Source: Deinococcus sp. AJ005
GTDB lineage: Bacteria; Deinococcota; Deinococci; Deinococcales; Deinococcaceae
Direction: 5' to 3'
NCBI RefSeq assembly: GCF_009017495.1
Contig: NZ_CP044990.1
Span: forward strand, 102,501 to 137,500
DNA length: 35,000 bases
The notes below the pieces were generated by a model. The model did no database searches, was not told the origin of the DNA, and saw only the letters and a program-made list of their open reading frames with translations. Shown one piece after another: positions 7,868 to 18,562 of this stretch. How positions within the stretch are numbered: the stretch's first letter is position 1; each line of letters begins with the position of its first letter. The position numbers and the translations under genes are program-made.

Positions 7868-8374
7868 ATGAAACGCCATGCGCCCACCCTGCTCGTCACG
7901 CTGCTGCTCTGCGGCGCAGTCAGTGCGTTTGCCCAGGGAGGTGGCCCCATCAGCCTGAAGTTGAGCATGCTGGCGGTCAAGTCCATCAAGATCGACGGCA
8001 AGCCCAGCGAGCAACTGCTGCCCAATCCTGGCAGTGTCAACCCCGGCGACGTGATCAGTCAGGTGGTCAGCGTGCAGAACACCACGGCCAAAACCGTCCG
8101 TGATCTGCCCGTGCAACTGCCTGTGCCCAAGAACACCGTGTATCTGGCTCCCGAAAAGAGCCTGGAAGGCACAAAAACCCTGTACTCCATCGATGGGGGC
8201 AAGACCTTTGCCGCCGCGCCACTGAAAAAGACCATCACCGTGACCGAGAACGGCAAGTCCGTGCAAAAGGAGGTGGAGGTGGAGCCACGCGAGTACAACG
8301 CCGTGCGCTGGATCGTGGCCGAACTGGCCCCCGGCAAAACGCTGGAGCTTGGCTACCGCATTCAGGTCCAGTAA
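7868..8374 (+). CDS. Small exported DUF11-like protein (168 aa)
   Basis: The N-terminus (MKRHAPTLLVTLLLCGAVSAFAQ) is a signal peptide, probably cleaved after Ala at about residue 22. The mature part resembles one DUF11-like beta-sandwich: VNPGDVISQVVSVQNTTAKTV, a strand-turn LYSIDGGKTFAAAP, and a closing block VRWIVAELAPGKTLELGYRIQV. These are the usual landmarks of this repeat (opening PGD, central S-DGG-W/F, and a LAPG near the end). AGGAG lies 6 nt before the ATG. It is the first gene of the surface cluster and is followed after 91 nt by the 767-aa gene, probably on the same transcript. A subunit, chaperone or cap role in a surface assembly is possible but unproven. Confidence 0.75.
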   Translation: MKRHAPTLLVTLLLCGAVSAFAQGGGPISLKLSMLAVKSIKIDGKPSEQLLPNPGSVNPGDVISQVVSVQNTTAKTVRDLPVQLPVPKNTVYLAPEKSLEGTKTLYSIDGGKTFAAAPLKKTITVTENGKSVQKEVEVEPREYNAVRWIVAELAPGKTLELGYRIQVQ

Positions 8375-8465
8375 GCCCCACTCCGTTCAAGGTCCAGCCC
8401 AGATTTGACCCCACCCCAGCACAACGCCTAGGCCGACAAAGGCTTAAGCACAAAGGAGATTTACC

Positions 8466-10769
8466 GTGAAAGTGAACCCCAAGTTTCTGATCATGATGGC
8501 CGCCCTGGTGGGCGGAAGCGCCCTGGCTGTTCCTGCGGCCACCGTTGTCCGTACTGATAACGCCACCAACGCCGGGACCATCATTAAGAACACTGCTGAA
8601 GCGACCTACACTGACCCCACCACCAACGCCCCGCTGGCCACCCCTGTGAAGTCCAACGAAGTGATTACCACGGTGTCGGCCAAGCAGGGCTTCAACATCA
8701 CCTACACCGACGGCACTGATTTGGCAACCACTGGCACTGTTGCTGGCGCTAACCCCAGTACCGATTACACGAAGGCTGGTGTTCTTCCTGGTACATGGGT
8801 GGCTTTTCAGTACGTGGCCGTCAACAACGGGAACGACAAAACGACGATTACCCTGGACAGCGAGGTCACTGGCCTGGCGGCAGCGGACATCAAGTACTAC
8901 GACGGCTCGGCCACGGTTGATCCTGTCACGGGCGTGGTGACTGGAACAGAACTGCCCAAGTCTGGTGGCAGCTACCAGATTCAGAACCTGATGCCCAGCG
9001 GCGACGATCCTTCCACCACGCCCGCCGTTGAAACCAACAGTGGCCTCAAGACCTTCACGATGGTCTACCAAGTTCCCACCACGACTGCTGCGACGACAGC
9101 CGTTGGAGCCTCGCCCAAAGGCACGGCGCAGGTCTGGGACTCTGCCACCAAAACCAATGTCTCGGCCACTGAGCAGAAAACCGCGACTGGTGTTACCTAT
9201 GATGATCTGTTCTGGCAGTACAACAGCGTCACGACCATCACGCCCATTCTGACCGTCACGCCCAAGCCCACTATTCCCGTCGCTCCCGTTGTTACGCCGC
9301 CCACCGGTACGAACTACCCGGCTGATCCCACTAACCCGGTGTCACCCCCCAATACCACGGGCGACGGTACGGACCCCACAACTTCCGGCTACATCGATAC
9401 CACCAACCCAGCCACATCGATTGCAGTTAGCGGTGACAACCAGACCGCCTACCCCGTAGCAGATATCGATGCCACAGCCGATTCGGTCACCTTCACCAAT
9501 ACCGTGACCAACGGCACCAGTAAAGATGACACGGTAACGGTGACCATCGTTCCCAACGTTGTTGGTGGAGGCGCGGTCCAGACCATCACCAAGGTCAGCG
9601 CCACCGTGTACACCATTTCGCAGCTCAACACGGACGGCACCACCACCACGGCAACGGTGACGCTCAGCACGGCCACCCCCACGGCCCCCGCCAATGGCTC
9701 GGTCAATTACACCGTCACGGTGACCTATCCCGACGCCGACAACGGTGACGCTCACTCCATCGTGGTGAAGATCGGTGTGGATTCGGGCAACGATTCTGAC
9801 ACCACGCCCAATGCCTTCTCCACCGATACCGTCGTGCCAGCCTCGGTTCAGTTTGGCGATGCCACACTTACTGCCACTGGTGATCCTGTTAGTACCTTCT
9901 CAAACCCCACCCCGCAGCAGATCAAGCTCCCCGGCGAGACCGCCAGTTTCCCCATGGACGTGACGAATACCGGCGAGTACGGCGACACCTACTACCTGAG
10001 CGGCTACGTGGTGATCCCGCTGGCGGACGGCACTAAGAAGCTCGTTCCCGTTGCCTACACCGGAACCGATGTCAAGGACAGTGGCACGACCCGCTCAGTC
10101 CCCTTTGATGTGGACGGCGACGGTACGATTGCTGCGGGCGAAGCCGTCACGATTCCTGTATACATCACTAAGACGGTTGCTCCTAACACGGAAATCAAGG
10201 TTAGCGCCGACGTGGTGCTGCCTGCCAACGCAGGGTTCTCAGCGGGTTACTCGGCGGCTGACCTGCCCGTGCAGCAGCAGATCAAAGCCAACTACGGTCA
10301 GGGAACGGCCACGGACACCAACGACACGATCCGTATCAATCTGGCGGGGACTGGCGTCAACGTCGCCAAGTTCAGGTACGTGGCGGGTACGGTGGTAGCC
10401 ACAGAGACCAAGAACACCATTGCCAACCCGGCTGATTACACGGCTGCTGATACTGCCCAGTACCCCAACGGAGAGGTCAAATACAAGATCATCGCCAAGA
10501 ACAATTACAACATCGCCATCATCAAATTCGTTCTCTCGGACACCGTGCCTACCAACACGACCTTTGTTAGCGTGCTAGGAAGCACCAACGCGACCGGCAA
10601 GACCGTGATCTACAGCACCGATAACGGCGCGACTTGGACGGCAACTGCCCCCACCACTGGAACAACCTTCCTCGTGGCGCTTGACGCTACAACGGGCGGA
10701 GACCTGCTGCCTGACGCCCTGCCCGCCGCTGCCACCGTGATCATGGACTTTGTGGTCACCGTCAAATAA
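8466..10769 (+). CDS. Large exported Thr/Val-rich surface protein with DUF11-like end (767 aa)
   Basis: GTG 8466 follows an AAAGGAG sequence and begins a signal peptide (MKVNPKFLIMMAALVGGSALAVPA). A head domain AGTIIKNTAEATYTDP...KSNEVITTVSA recurs in the 927-aa protein. A Pro/Thr linker (about 261-305) separates N-terminal beta repeats from the central part. Residues 548-559 (DVDGDGTIAAGE) fit the EF-hand loop D-x-D-x-D-G-x-I-x-x-x-E. The C-terminal region (about 627-767) looks DUF11-like, with VKYKIIAKN and YSTDNGATWTATAP. There is no sorting motif, no barrel-like terminal Phe and no SLH domain, so attachment to the surface must depend on a partner. Codon use is less GC-rich than in the 10951 and 13739 genes. 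A terminator follows at once. Confidence 0.8.
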   Translation: MKVNPKFLIMMAALVGGSALAVPAATVVRTDNATNAGTIIKNTAEATYTDPTTNAPLATPVKSNEVITTVSAKQGFNITYTDGTDLATTGTVAGANPSTDYTKAGVLPGTWVAFQYVAVNNGNDKTTITLDSEVTGLAAADIKYYDGSATVDPVTGVVTGTELPKSGGSYQIQNLMPSGDDPSTTPAVETNSGLKTFTMVYQVPTTTAATTAVGASPKGTAQVWDSATKTNVSATEQKTATGVTYDDLFWQYNSVTTITPILTVTPKPTIPVAPVVTPPTGTNYPADPTNPVSPPNTTGDGTDPTTSGYIDTTNPATSIAVSGDNQTAYPVADIDATADSVTFTNTVTNGTSKDDTVTVTIVPNVVGGGAVQTITKVSATVYTISQLNTDGTTTTATVTLSTATPTAPANGSVNYTVTVTYPDADNGDAHSIVVKIGVDSGNDSDTTPNAFSTDTVVPASVQFGDATLTATGDPVSTFSNPTPQQIKLPGETASFPMDVTNTGEYGDTYYLSGYVVIPLADGTKKLVPVAYTGTDVKDSGTTRSVPFDVDGDGTIAAGEAVTIPVYITKTVAPNTEIKVSADVVLPANAGFSAGYSAADLPVQQQIKANYGQGTATDTNDTIRINLAGTGVNVAKFRYVAGTVVATETKNTIANPADYTAADTAQYPNGEVKYKIIAKNNYNIAIIKFVLSDTVPTNTTFVSVLGSTNATGKTVIYSTDNGATWTATAPTTGTTFLVALDATTGGDLLPDALPAAATVIMDFVVTVK

Positions 10770-10780
10770 TCCTCCTCCCC

Positions 10781-10814
10781 GCGCGCCCTGCCTTCTGTGT
10801 GGGGCGCGCTTTTT
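10781..10814 (+). terminator. Rho-independent terminator splitting the surface cluster
   Basis: GCGCGCCC pairs with GGGCGCGC around a 13-nt loop, followed by TTTTT. It separates the two-gene unit from the 10951-22329 unit. Confidence 0.9.
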
Positions 10815-10894
10815 CATAACGTAGCGACGATCAAGGCCCGCCGCTTACCACCAACAACAGAAACTCTTTTGCCCTGCCCCCAGTTTTATCTCCA

Positions 10895-10910
10895 CGCACA
10901 TTTTCGTGCG
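10895..10910 (+). other. Small hairpin in the leader of the 927-aa gene
   Basis: CGCAC and GTGCG form a 5-bp stem with loop ATTTTC, about 40 nt before ATG 10951. It has no T-run, so it is not a terminator; a leader-stability role is only a guess. Confidence 0.3.
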
Positions 10911-10950
10911 CCGTGCCCACCCCACCCCAATCCCTTCTAGGAGAAGCCCC

Positions 10951-13734
10951 ATGACCCGCTCCCAATTTATCCTTCCCGCGCTGCTGGCGGGCCTGCTGGC
11001 CCCCGGCTTCGCTGGCGCGCAGACCTTGACGCCCGCTGGGACCGTGATCACCAACCAGGCGCAGGCCGAATTCCTGTCACCCACCACGGGCCAGCCGACG
11101 GTTTCTAAATCCAACGTCGTGCAGACCACCGTGTCTGCCCTCTGTGCCCTGAGCGTGACCCCCGACGGCACCGTGGCCCAGCCCGGCCAGAGCGCCGCGT
11201 TGTTGCCCGGCGAGCAGGCGACGTTCGTGTACAAGGTGGTCAACGCGGGCAACGCCACGTCTACCTTTGGCGTGTCTGCCCGCACCGAGGCAGGCGGCAC
11301 TTCCGCCCCTGGCCTGAAACTGGTGCGTGACCTGAACGGCAACGGCAAAGCCGACGCGAACGAGCCGGAGATCAGCAGCGTGACGCTGGACGCCGACAGG
11401 AGTGCAGACGTACTGCTGCTAGTGGACGCGGTTACTGCCGGGGACGCCTTCGTGAATCTAGTGGCCGGGTGCGCGGGCGGCCAGAGCGACAGCAACAACG
11501 TCAGCGTGGTCCGCATCAGCCCGCCCCCCGAACTCGCCGTGAGCAAGAGCTTTGCGCCTGCGCTGCTGCGCCCCGGCTCGGAGACTACCGTGACGGTCAA
11601 GACCACCAACGGCGGCAAGGGCCAGAGCCGCGAGGTGATCCTGACCGATGACCTGACCGAGCAGCTCGCGCAAGGGCTGAGCTTTGTGGCAGGCAGCGCC
11701 ATTGCCAGCACTGGAACGCTGGAATACACCGCCGACGGCAGTGTCTGGACCGCCACGCCCGCAGCGGTGGTGCGCGGCGTGCGCGTGCGCGTGCCCAGTC
11801 TGGCCCCCGGCGCAGACGTGACCCTGACCTTCCGCATGCGCGCCGATGCCAGCGCCGAGAACAAGATCATCCCCAACACCGCCACCGCCCTGACGGGCAA
11901 GAATACGGTCAGCGACACGGCGAAAGTGGACGTACGCTACCTGCCCGCCGTCGCCATCGGCCCGGAAGGCAACCCCGAAGCCCCCGAAGGCAGCGCCGCA
12001 GACCGCCAGAGCAGGGTGCTGGCCGTGGTGGGCCAGCCGGTCTGCTTTGACCACACCGCCAAGAACACGGGCGACGTGAAAGACACGTTTACCCTGAGCG
12101 TGGCCTATCCCACGGGCGGGGCCACTGCCATTTTCCTGGGCCAGGACGGTCAGCCCCTCGCGCAGCCGCTCCCCCTGGACGCGGGCCAGAGCGTGTTCGT
12201 GCGCGTGTGCTACACCTCCGCGCAGCCGGGACCGCTGGACGCCCTGATCACCATCAGGGGGGACCGGGGAACGAGCAACGCCACGGCGGACGCGGTGGAC
12301 AGCGTGGAAGCGGGCCTGCCCGAACTGGTCAAGTCCTACGTGGCCACCGCAAAAGACGGCCAGACGATGGTGACCCTGCCCGCAGGCGCGACGGTGGCGG
12401 CAGGGGACACCATCACTTACAAGCTCAGCGTCCGCAACCCCTACAGCCGCCCGCTGACCGGTGTGGTGGTGAGCGACAAGTTGACCGCTCATCTGGATTT
12501 CGTGAGCGCGTCAGACGGCGGAATCGGCACTGGAACGCCCGGCACCCAGACCGTCGGGTGGGCGCTGGGGACGCTGGCCCCCAACGAGACGCGCGTGCTG
12601 ACCGTGGTCACGTCCGTCAGCGCCCGCGCAGTGGACGGCGAGGCTCTTAAAAATATCTTCCAGTTTGTTAGCACCCAGACCCCGGACTCGCTGAACAGCA
12701 ACGAGGTCATGACCCCGGTGTGGACCGCCAAGCTGGCCGTCCTCAAGGATGTGAACGCCCCCGAGGTGACCGTGGGGGACCGCCTGACCTACACCCTGAC
12801 CGTCACCAACAAATCGGCCACCACGTCCATCGTGGACGCGCAGATCAACGACACGCCCGCCAAGGGCCTGAGCTACATCCCCGGCAGCAGCAAGCTGGAC
12901 GGCCAGCCGATTGCCGATCCGCAGATCACGGGCGGCGTGCTGACCTGGGCCGTGGCCGAACTGAAAGCCGGGGTGCCGATCACGCTGACCTACGACACGC
13001 GCGTGACCCCGGACGCCCTGGGCGAACTGGTCAACACTGTGACCGTCAGTGGCATCGGGGCCGGGGGCGTGGCCCGCGCGATTGCCAGCAACCGGGCGGT
13101 GGCCACGGTCAAGCTCAAGCTGCTGAACTTTGCGCCGCTGTCGGACATCCTGGGACTGGTGTACGTGGACCGCAACCGCGACGGGCGCTATCAGGAAGGA
13201 CTGGATACCCCGCTGCCGCGCGCCCGCGTGCTGCTGGCCGGGGGCCGCCAGACCCTGACCGACGTGGGAGGCCGCTACAGCTTTCCCAATGTCGCCAATG
13301 GCACGCAGGCGCTGCGTCTGGACCCGCTGACCACCCCGTACCCGCCGCTGCATGTGCCGCGTGACGGCGGCCTGAGCGGCACCCAGACGGTGTTCGTGAA
13401 CGGCCTGACCGGGGTGGACTTTCCGCTGGCTCCGCTGGGCGGCGAGATTCTGGCGCTGCGCCGCACCACCCTGATGGCAGGTGACGTGACGCTGGAAAAA
13501 GCCGTCTACGCCGTGGACGGCGGCTACGTGGTCACGCTGAAACTGATCACGCCGCGCGCCCTGGAAGGGGTGGACCTCACTGATCCGCTGCCCGCCGGGG
13601 CCACTTTGAAAGAAGGCCGCAATAGCGTGACCGGTAACCTGCCCGCAGGTGAAACGAACCTCACCTACCGCTTTGCCTGGACCGGCGAGCCGCGCGCGGC
13701 CACCACCGATCCCACGCTGAGCTGGAGGGAATGA
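10951..13734 (+). CDS. Exported multi-DUF11 surface protein with SdrD-B-like domain (927 aa)
   Basis: ATG 10951 has TAGGAG 7 nt upstream; a longer in-frame reading to 10906 adds an Arg/Pro segment and would hide the signal peptide [24 protein letters not shown]. The head [16 protein letters not shown]...[11 protein letters not shown] matches the head of the 767-aa protein. DUF11-type repeats begin near [17 protein letters not shown] (195), [12 protein letters not shown] (456) and [16 protein letters not shown] (594). An EF-hand-like loop [12 protein letters not shown] lies at 127-138. At about 736 an SdrD-B-like domain starts ([19 protein letters not shown], then [12 protein letters not shown]). 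Such chains are normally extended cell-surface stalks. No anchor is visible. The stop is 4 nt before the start of the barrel gene, whose Shine-Dalgarno lies inside this gene, implying coupled translation. Confidence 0.85.
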   Translation: MTRSQFILPALLAGLLAPGFAGAQTLTPAGTVITNQAQAEFLSPTTGQPTVSKSNVVQTTVSALCALSVTPDGTVAQPGQSAALLPGEQATFVYKVVNAGNATSTFGVSARTEAGGTSAPGLKLVRDLNGNGKADANEPEISSVTLDADRSADVLLLVDAVTAGDAFVNLVAGCAGGQSDSNNVSVVRISPPPELAVSKSFAPALLRPGSETTVTVKTTNGGKGQSREVILTDDLTEQLAQGLSFVAGSAIASTGTLEYTADGSVWTATPAAVVRGVRVRVPSLAPGADVTLTFRMRADASAENKIIPNTATALTGKNTVSDTAKVDVRYLPAVAIGPEGNPEAPEGSAADRQSRVLAVVGQPVCFDHTAKNTGDVKDTFTLSVAYPTGGATAIFLGQDGQPLAQPLPLDAGQSVFVRVCYTSAQPGPLDALITIRGDRGTSNATADAVDSVEAGLPELVKSYVATAKDGQTMVTLPAGATVAAGDTITYKLSVRNPYSRPLTGVVVSDKLTAHLDFVSASDGGIGTGTPGTQTVGWALGTLAPNETRVLTVVTSVSARAVDGEALKNIFQFVSTQTPDSLNSNEVMTPVWTAKLAVLKDVNAPEVTVGDRLTYTLTVTNKSATTSIVDAQINDTPAKGLSYIPGSSKLDGQPIADPQITGGVLTWAVAELKAGVPITLTYDTRVTPDALGELVNTVTVSGIGAGGVARAIASNRAVATVKLKLLNFAPLSDILGLVYVDRNRDGRYQEGLDTPLPRARVLLAGGRQTLTDVGGRYSFPNVANGTQALRLDPLTTPYPPLHVPRDGGLSGTQTVFVNGLTGVDFPLAPLGGEILALRRTTLMAGDVTLEKAVYAVDGGYVVTLKLITPRALEGVDLTDPLPAGATLKEGRNSVTGNLPAGETNLTYRFAWTGEPRAATTDPTLSWRE

Positions 13735-13738
13735 AACC

Positions 13739-16700
13739 GTGAAGCGCAACCCACATCATCTGCACCGCATCGCCCTGACCCTCTCTGCCCTGCTGGCAAT
13801 GGGGTCGGGCGCGAATGCCATGGAAACCGGCACTGAGATCAAGACCAGCCTCCCCCTGACCAGCGTGGGCGACGCCCTGGCGTGGACGGTGGGCGACCAG
13901 AACCTGACGCTGGACGTGCCGGTGGGCGGCGTGGTGCGCCTGGAACTGTACAGCCCCCGCCTGGACCAGTCGGATTACCGCAGTGACGGTTATTACGGCG
14001 ACGAGCAGTACGACGGCAACGCCTCGCAGGTCTCCACCACCTTCAGTGTGCTGGACGCGGGCGGCAAGGTTGTCGTGACGCGCACCTTTAGCCCCGGCAA
14101 ACACGGCTGGGAGACGCTGCTGGATCAGAACCTGCCCACAGGCAAGTACACCCTGCGCGCCGTCACGCAGGGCAACGGCAAGAACACCTTCGCCATCCGT
14201 CTGGCCGGGGTCAGCGCCGCTGTCAGCGCAGACCGCCTGACCGTCAACGTGCATTCGCAGAACTGGGTGCCGGCCATCAACGTGACCACCGACGGCGGCG
14301 CATACGCCCTGAAGATGTATGACGGAGACGGCCCCGACGAGCTGGAAGCCCGCGTGATCGACGCGGCCACTGGCTACGCCACGCCGCTGCCGATCAGCCG
14401 CAACCTGGGCGAGGTGGAATTGCCCCTGCCACAGCGTGCCGGGAAATACGTGATCGAACTGCGCCAGCCCACAGGCGCAAAGCAGTACAGCAACGCAGTG
14501 GGCTTCAGCCTGATGCGCGCGGGCGTGCCGACGCCGATCACGGTCAGTGTGGTGGACCAGACCGGTCTGTTGCGCGTGACCGCCGAGTTGATTCTGCCCG
14601 GCGGTTCTCAGCCCACTGTTGCAGATGTGCAGGTGGGGGACCAGACCCTGACCGTCGATGGCCGCAGCGAGACGCGCGTGGCCGCCGGAAGCTATCCGGT
14701 CAGCGTGGGGGCAGTCGCGGGCGCGCAGGTCAGCGTGACCCCCAGTGTCACCGTGCCGCGCGGCGGTGTGGCCGAGGCCAGGGTGGAAGTGCGCCCGCAG
14801 GTGGCCCTGAGCCTGGAGAGCGACAAATCCGAGGTCTGCGTGGGCGACACCGTGACCCTGACCGCCCGCGCAACCACCGCTTTTGCTGGAGAACTGCCGC
14901 TCGACCTGAAGCTGGATACGGCGGGCCTGACGGTGGACGGCCTGAGCAACCTGACTGGAACTTTCAGCGCCGACAAACCCGGCGAACTGCGCGTGACGGG
15001 CGCGGCCACCCGCCCCGGCCCGCTGACCTTCAGCGCCACGCTGGCCCCCTGGAACCAGAGCCAGAGTGTGGGTCTGAACGTGCGGCCCGACTCCACCCCG
15101 CTGCAACTGAGCCGCGCCGCGCTGACCGACACCCCCATGGGTGGGGAAGCCACGGTCACGCTGACCCTCAGGAACACGGGCGAAGTCACCGTGCCCTACA
15201 CCCTGACCGACCTGCCCGGCGCAGGGCTGGAAGCGCTGGACCCCACCACCTTCAGCGGCGAACTGGCGGGCGGTGAAACAGAAACCCTGAGCTACCGCGT
15301 GCGCGTGACTGCGGCGGGAACGGCCAGCCTGAACGCCACGCTGGACACCCCCGCCTGCCCCCGTCCGCAGACTGTGGCGGGTCAGTTGGTTGCAGTGCAG
15401 CCCGTCCCCGCACCCGCCCCACTGGTCACGCCGCCCCCGCCCCGGCCCACTCCTGCCGTCTCGCGCACAAGCGTTGTCAGTCTGCCCTTTGACGCTCCCG
15501 CTCAGGCCCGTGAGGTGGTCATCGCGCACGCCATTGCCGAGGGCGCGTCGTTCGTTGCGGGCAGCAGCCGTCTGGACGGGCAACCGATTGCCGATCCTCG
15601 CCGGGGGGCCAGTGGCACGCTGTACTGGACGCTGCCCGGTTCGCAGAACAACACCGTCCTGCGCGGCAGCATCACCTACACCCTGGCCCACACGGGCGCG
15701 CTGCCTGAACTGCCCGCCCCTGCGCTGCTGGCCCGCTACGGCGGCGAGCGCAGCGAGGTGTTGCAGGGCCGGATAGACGCCGGAGACCTGGCCGCCGCTG
15801 CCGCCCTGAGCGCCCCCGAACAGCTCAGCGAGAACGCCGGGGCCGTCAAACTGCCGCTGGCGGGCAGCGACGTGCGAATCCGTGACCGCATCAGCGTGGT
15901 GGTGGAATTGCCGATAGGTACGCAGAGCGACCTGAGCGTGAACGGCACGGTGATCGGCGCAGACCGCATCGGCCAGACCACCGAGGACGGCCCGCGCGGC
16001 GTGACCCGCCTGACCTACGTGGGCGTGCCGCTGAACATTGGCCCCAACGTCCTGACCTTCGCCGGGCAGAGTGTGACGATCAACCGCGTGGGACCGACCG
16101 CAAAGATAGAAGTCCTACCCGAGAGCCTGATCGCCGACGGCAGCACCCCGCTGCGGCTGAAGGTGCGGGCACTGGACGCCTTTGGCCGCCTGTCCTCGCA
16201 GTCTTCGGTGACGCTGCGTTCCAACCTGGAACCGCGCACCCCCGACGCCAACACCACCGAGGCCGACTTCCAGTTGCGCCTGACGGATGGGGAGGGCGTG
16301 CTGGAACTGCAACCCCAGGCGTCGCCCACCACCCTGAAACTGGACCTCCTGCAAGGCGCGAATATTACCCGTCAGACCTTCGCCGTCACCCCCGGCGGGG
16401 GCCGCGTGGGCGTGGGCATGGTCAGTGCCACGCTGGGCCTGGACGGCAATCTGAACCTGAGTGAAGACCTGAAGGTACAGGCCCGCGCCAGCTACGAGGG
16501 ACCGCTGGCCGGGGGCAAGATTTATATCGCCGCCGACAAGGACGGCCTGCCCACCGAGCGCGACACCCTCAAGCGTTACAGCCTGTTCGGCGACAGCAGT
16601 GTGGAGAGCGTGCCGCTTCAGGGCAGTGACCCGGTGGCCGTGGAATATGACCATCCCGCCTTTCACGCACAGTACCGCCGCGCCGCCCTGCCCATCGACG

Positions 16701-18562
16701 TGTTGCCCGTGGGCGAGCAGTTCACGGCCCTCAGCGCCAACACCAAGGGCAATCCCCTGGTCTCTGGCTTCGTGGCCCTGGTCCCTGAGGCCCGTGTCGC
16801 GGACGAACGCGTCCTTCCTGAAGGCACCCGCATCCTGCGATTGAAGAACGGCGACATCAGCCTCGGCAGCGAGACGCTGGAAGTCGTGACACTGGAGCAG
16901 ACCACGGGCAAGGAGCTGGGCCGCGTCCGGCTGCTGCCCAACGTGGATTACCAGTTGGACCGCACCACTGGCATCGTCACCCTGACCCGCGCGCTGGACC
17001 GGGTGGACGCTGCACTCAACGACGTGGCGGTGCTGGCCTCGTACCGCCTGGAGAACGAGAACTCGCAGCGCAAACTGGCCTACGGCGTGCAGGCCGGATA
17101 CGCTGGGCAGAACTACAGCGTGGGCGTGGCCGCCGTCAGCCTGGACAGCACCGTGACCTTCGGCGCCCGCGCCCGCTATGCCAACGGCGACACCCGCGCC
17201 GATGGCCTGCTGGCCTACTCCGGCGGAATGCAGGCCAGTCTGGACGCCAACACCAAACTGGGTGGCAGCGGCCTCGGCGGGGGCAATCTCGGCTTCAAGG
17301 TGCGCTATCAGAGTGCGGGCTACGCTGGACTGGCCGCCTTCGCGCCGGGCCTGACGGTGAATGGCAGTTACGACGCTAAAGTGACCAGCAACGTCCGCGT
17401 GCTGGTGGACGGGGAATATCACCGCACGCCCACCGCCACCGAAGACACCACAGGTGGCAGCGTTTCGGCCCGCGCCGATGTCGCCCTGTCGCCCTTCAGC
17501 GTCGGCGGCGGCCTGAAAGTCGGTTTCGGCGACAGCGCGGGCCTCAGCGGCATCGCCAGCGCCGGATACCACCGCGCCCCGCTGGACGTGGACGTGGTCC
17601 ATACCCAGCCGCTGAGCAGTTCAGGTGTGGGCGGCGTTCAGAAGGCGGAAACCAACATCGGCGTGCGCTACCGCATCGGCAAGGTCACGCTGGGCATCAC
17701 TGACAAAGTGACCTGGGGCGTGGGCCAGACGGCGGCCCTGACACTGGACAGCACGCTGGGCCGCACCAACTACGCCGTGGCCTACGATCTGCCCACAGTA
17801 GGCGGTCAGGGCAACCGCGCCCGCTTCGGCGTGACCACCACGCTGCCCCTGAACGCCCGCACAGGTCTGGGCCTGCGCGGCAGTGCCGTGTACGACATTG
17901 CCAGCAGCAAGACCGAGCTGGGCGGGGGCACGGACCTGAACTACAAGTCCGAGACCGTCAGCGCCACCGCCGGAACCGATCTGGTCCTGAACGACAAGGG
18001 CTTCGGCGTGGTCATTCGCGCGGGCGTCGCCGGTCAACTCACGCCGCACCTGACCCTCAGCGCCGACAGTCTCGCCGAGTTCGGCGCGGGCAGGGGCGGT
18101 CTGCGCGCCGCCGTGGGCTACGCCTACCGCAACAGCGCCTTCAACAGCCTGGGCACCCTGCGCTACGTGAACGGCAGTCTGGCGGGCAACAAACCCGAAC
18201 TGAGCGGCAATCTCAGCGCCGAGTACCGCCAGCCGGTCTGGGCGGTGCGCGGCGGCGTGGACACCCGCACCCTGCTGAACGATCCGGGCAGCTTCACCGC
18301 GCAGGCCGCACTCGGCGGCACGGCGTACATCGGCGAGCGCTTCGGCGTGGGCGCATGGGGGCGTGTCTTGACCCAGCCCAGCACCGGCACCACGCAAACG
18401 GGCTACGGCTTGGAGGCCAGCGTGCGCGCGCTGCCCGGCACCTGGCTGACCGCTGGCTACAATCTGGCGGGCTTTGAAGGCATTGGCAATCAATACACGA
18501 AGAAAGGGGCATATGTGCGGCTGGATTTGACTCTGGATGAAACGGTTGGGGGCGGGAAGTGA
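13739..18562 (+). CDS. Giant outer-membrane protein: Ig/DUF11-like modules plus C-terminal beta-barrel (1607 aa)
   Basis: GTG 13739 follows GGAGGGA and starts a signal peptide ([27 protein letters not shown]). Residues about 30-550 form serial beta-sandwich segments. A Pro-rich linker (about 558-575) leads to a DUF11-like module containing [12 protein letters not shown] (about 609-620), nearly identical to [12 protein letters not shown] in the preceding protein. Near 949 (YSLFGDSS) and 1069 ([21 protein letters not shown]) it resembles a conserved block placed before the barrel in large bacterial outer-membrane proteins. From about 1114 to the end, alternating strands with Gly, Tyr and short turns read as a barrel of roughly 500 residues, closing with [11 protein letters not shown] infer an outer-membrane anchor or export channel for the neighbouring surface proteins. 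The C-terminus is not a classic terminal Phe, so the barrel call rests on strand pattern only. Confidence 0.8.
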   Translation: MKRNPHHLHRIALTLSALLAMGSGANAMETGTEIKTSLPLTSVGDALAWTVGDQNLTLDVPVGGVVRLELYSPRLDQSDYRSDGYYGDEQYDGNASQVSTTFSVLDAGGKVVVTRTFSPGKHGWETLLDQNLPTGKYTLRAVTQGNGKNTFAIRLAGVSAAVSADRLTVNVHSQNWVPAINVTTDGGAYALKMYDGDGPDELEARVIDAATGYATPLPISRNLGEVELPLPQRAGKYVIELRQPTGAKQYSNAVGFSLMRAGVPTPITVSVVDQTGLLRVTAELILPGGSQPTVADVQVGDQTLTVDGRSETRVAAGSYPVSVGAVAGAQVSVTPSVTVPRGGVAEARVEVRPQVALSLESDKSEVCVGDTVTLTARATTAFAGELPLDLKLDTAGLTVDGLSNLTGTFSADKPGELRVTGAATRPGPLTFSATLAPWNQSQSVGLNVRPDSTPLQLSRAALTDTPMGGEATVTLTLRNTGEVTVPYTLTDLPGAGLEALDPTTFSGELAGGETETLSYRVRVTAAGTASLNATLDTPACPRPQTVAGQLVAVQPVPAPAPLVTPPPPRPTPAVSRTSVVSLPFDAPAQAREVVIAHAIAEGASFVAGSSRLDGQPIADPRRGASGTLYWTLPGSQNNTVLRGSITYTLAHTGALPELPAPALLARYGGERSEVLQGRIDAGDLAAAAALSAPEQLSENAGAVKLPLAGSDVRIRDRISVVVELPIGTQSDLSVNGTVIGADRIGQTTEDGPRGVTRLTYVGVPLNIGPNVLTFAGQSVTINRVGPTAKIEVLPESLIADGSTPLRLKVRALDAFGRLSSQSSVTLRSNLEPRTPDANTTEADFQLRLTDGEGVLELQPQASPTTLKLDLLQGANITRQTFAVTPGGGRVGVGMVSATLGLDGNLNLSEDLKVQARASYEGPLAGGKIYIAADKDGLPTERDTLKRYSLFGDSSVESVPLQGSDPVAVEYDHPAFHAQYRRAALPIDVLPVGEQFTALSANTKGNPLVSGFVALVPEARVADERVLPEGTRILRLKNGDISLGSETLEVVTLEQTTGKELGRVRLLPNVDYQLDRTTGIVTLTRALDRVDAALNDVAVLASYRLENENSQRKLAYGVQAGYAGQNYSVGVAAVSLDSTVTFGARARYANGDTRADGLLAYSGGMQASLDANTKLGGSGLGGGNLGFKVRYQSAGYAGLAAFAPGLTVNGSYDAKVTSNVRVLVDGEYHRTPTATEDTTGGSVSARADVALSPFSVGGGLKVGFGDSAGLSGIASAGYHRAPLDVDVVHTQPLSSSGVGGVQKAETNIGVRYRIGKVTLGITDKVTWGVGQTAALTLDSTLGRTNYAVAYDLPTVGGQGNRARFGVTTTLPLNARTGLGLRGSAVYDIASSKTELGGGTDLNYKSETVSATAGTDLVLNDKGFGVVIRAGVAGQLTPHLTLSADSLAEFGAGRGGLRAAVGYAYRNSAFNSLGTLRYVNGSLAGNKPELSGNLSAEYRQPVWAVRGGVDTRTLLNDPGSFTAQAALGGTAYIGERFGVGAWGRVLTQPSTGTTQTGYGLEASVRALPGTWLTAGYNLAGFEGIGNQYTKKGAYVRLDLTLDETVGGGK

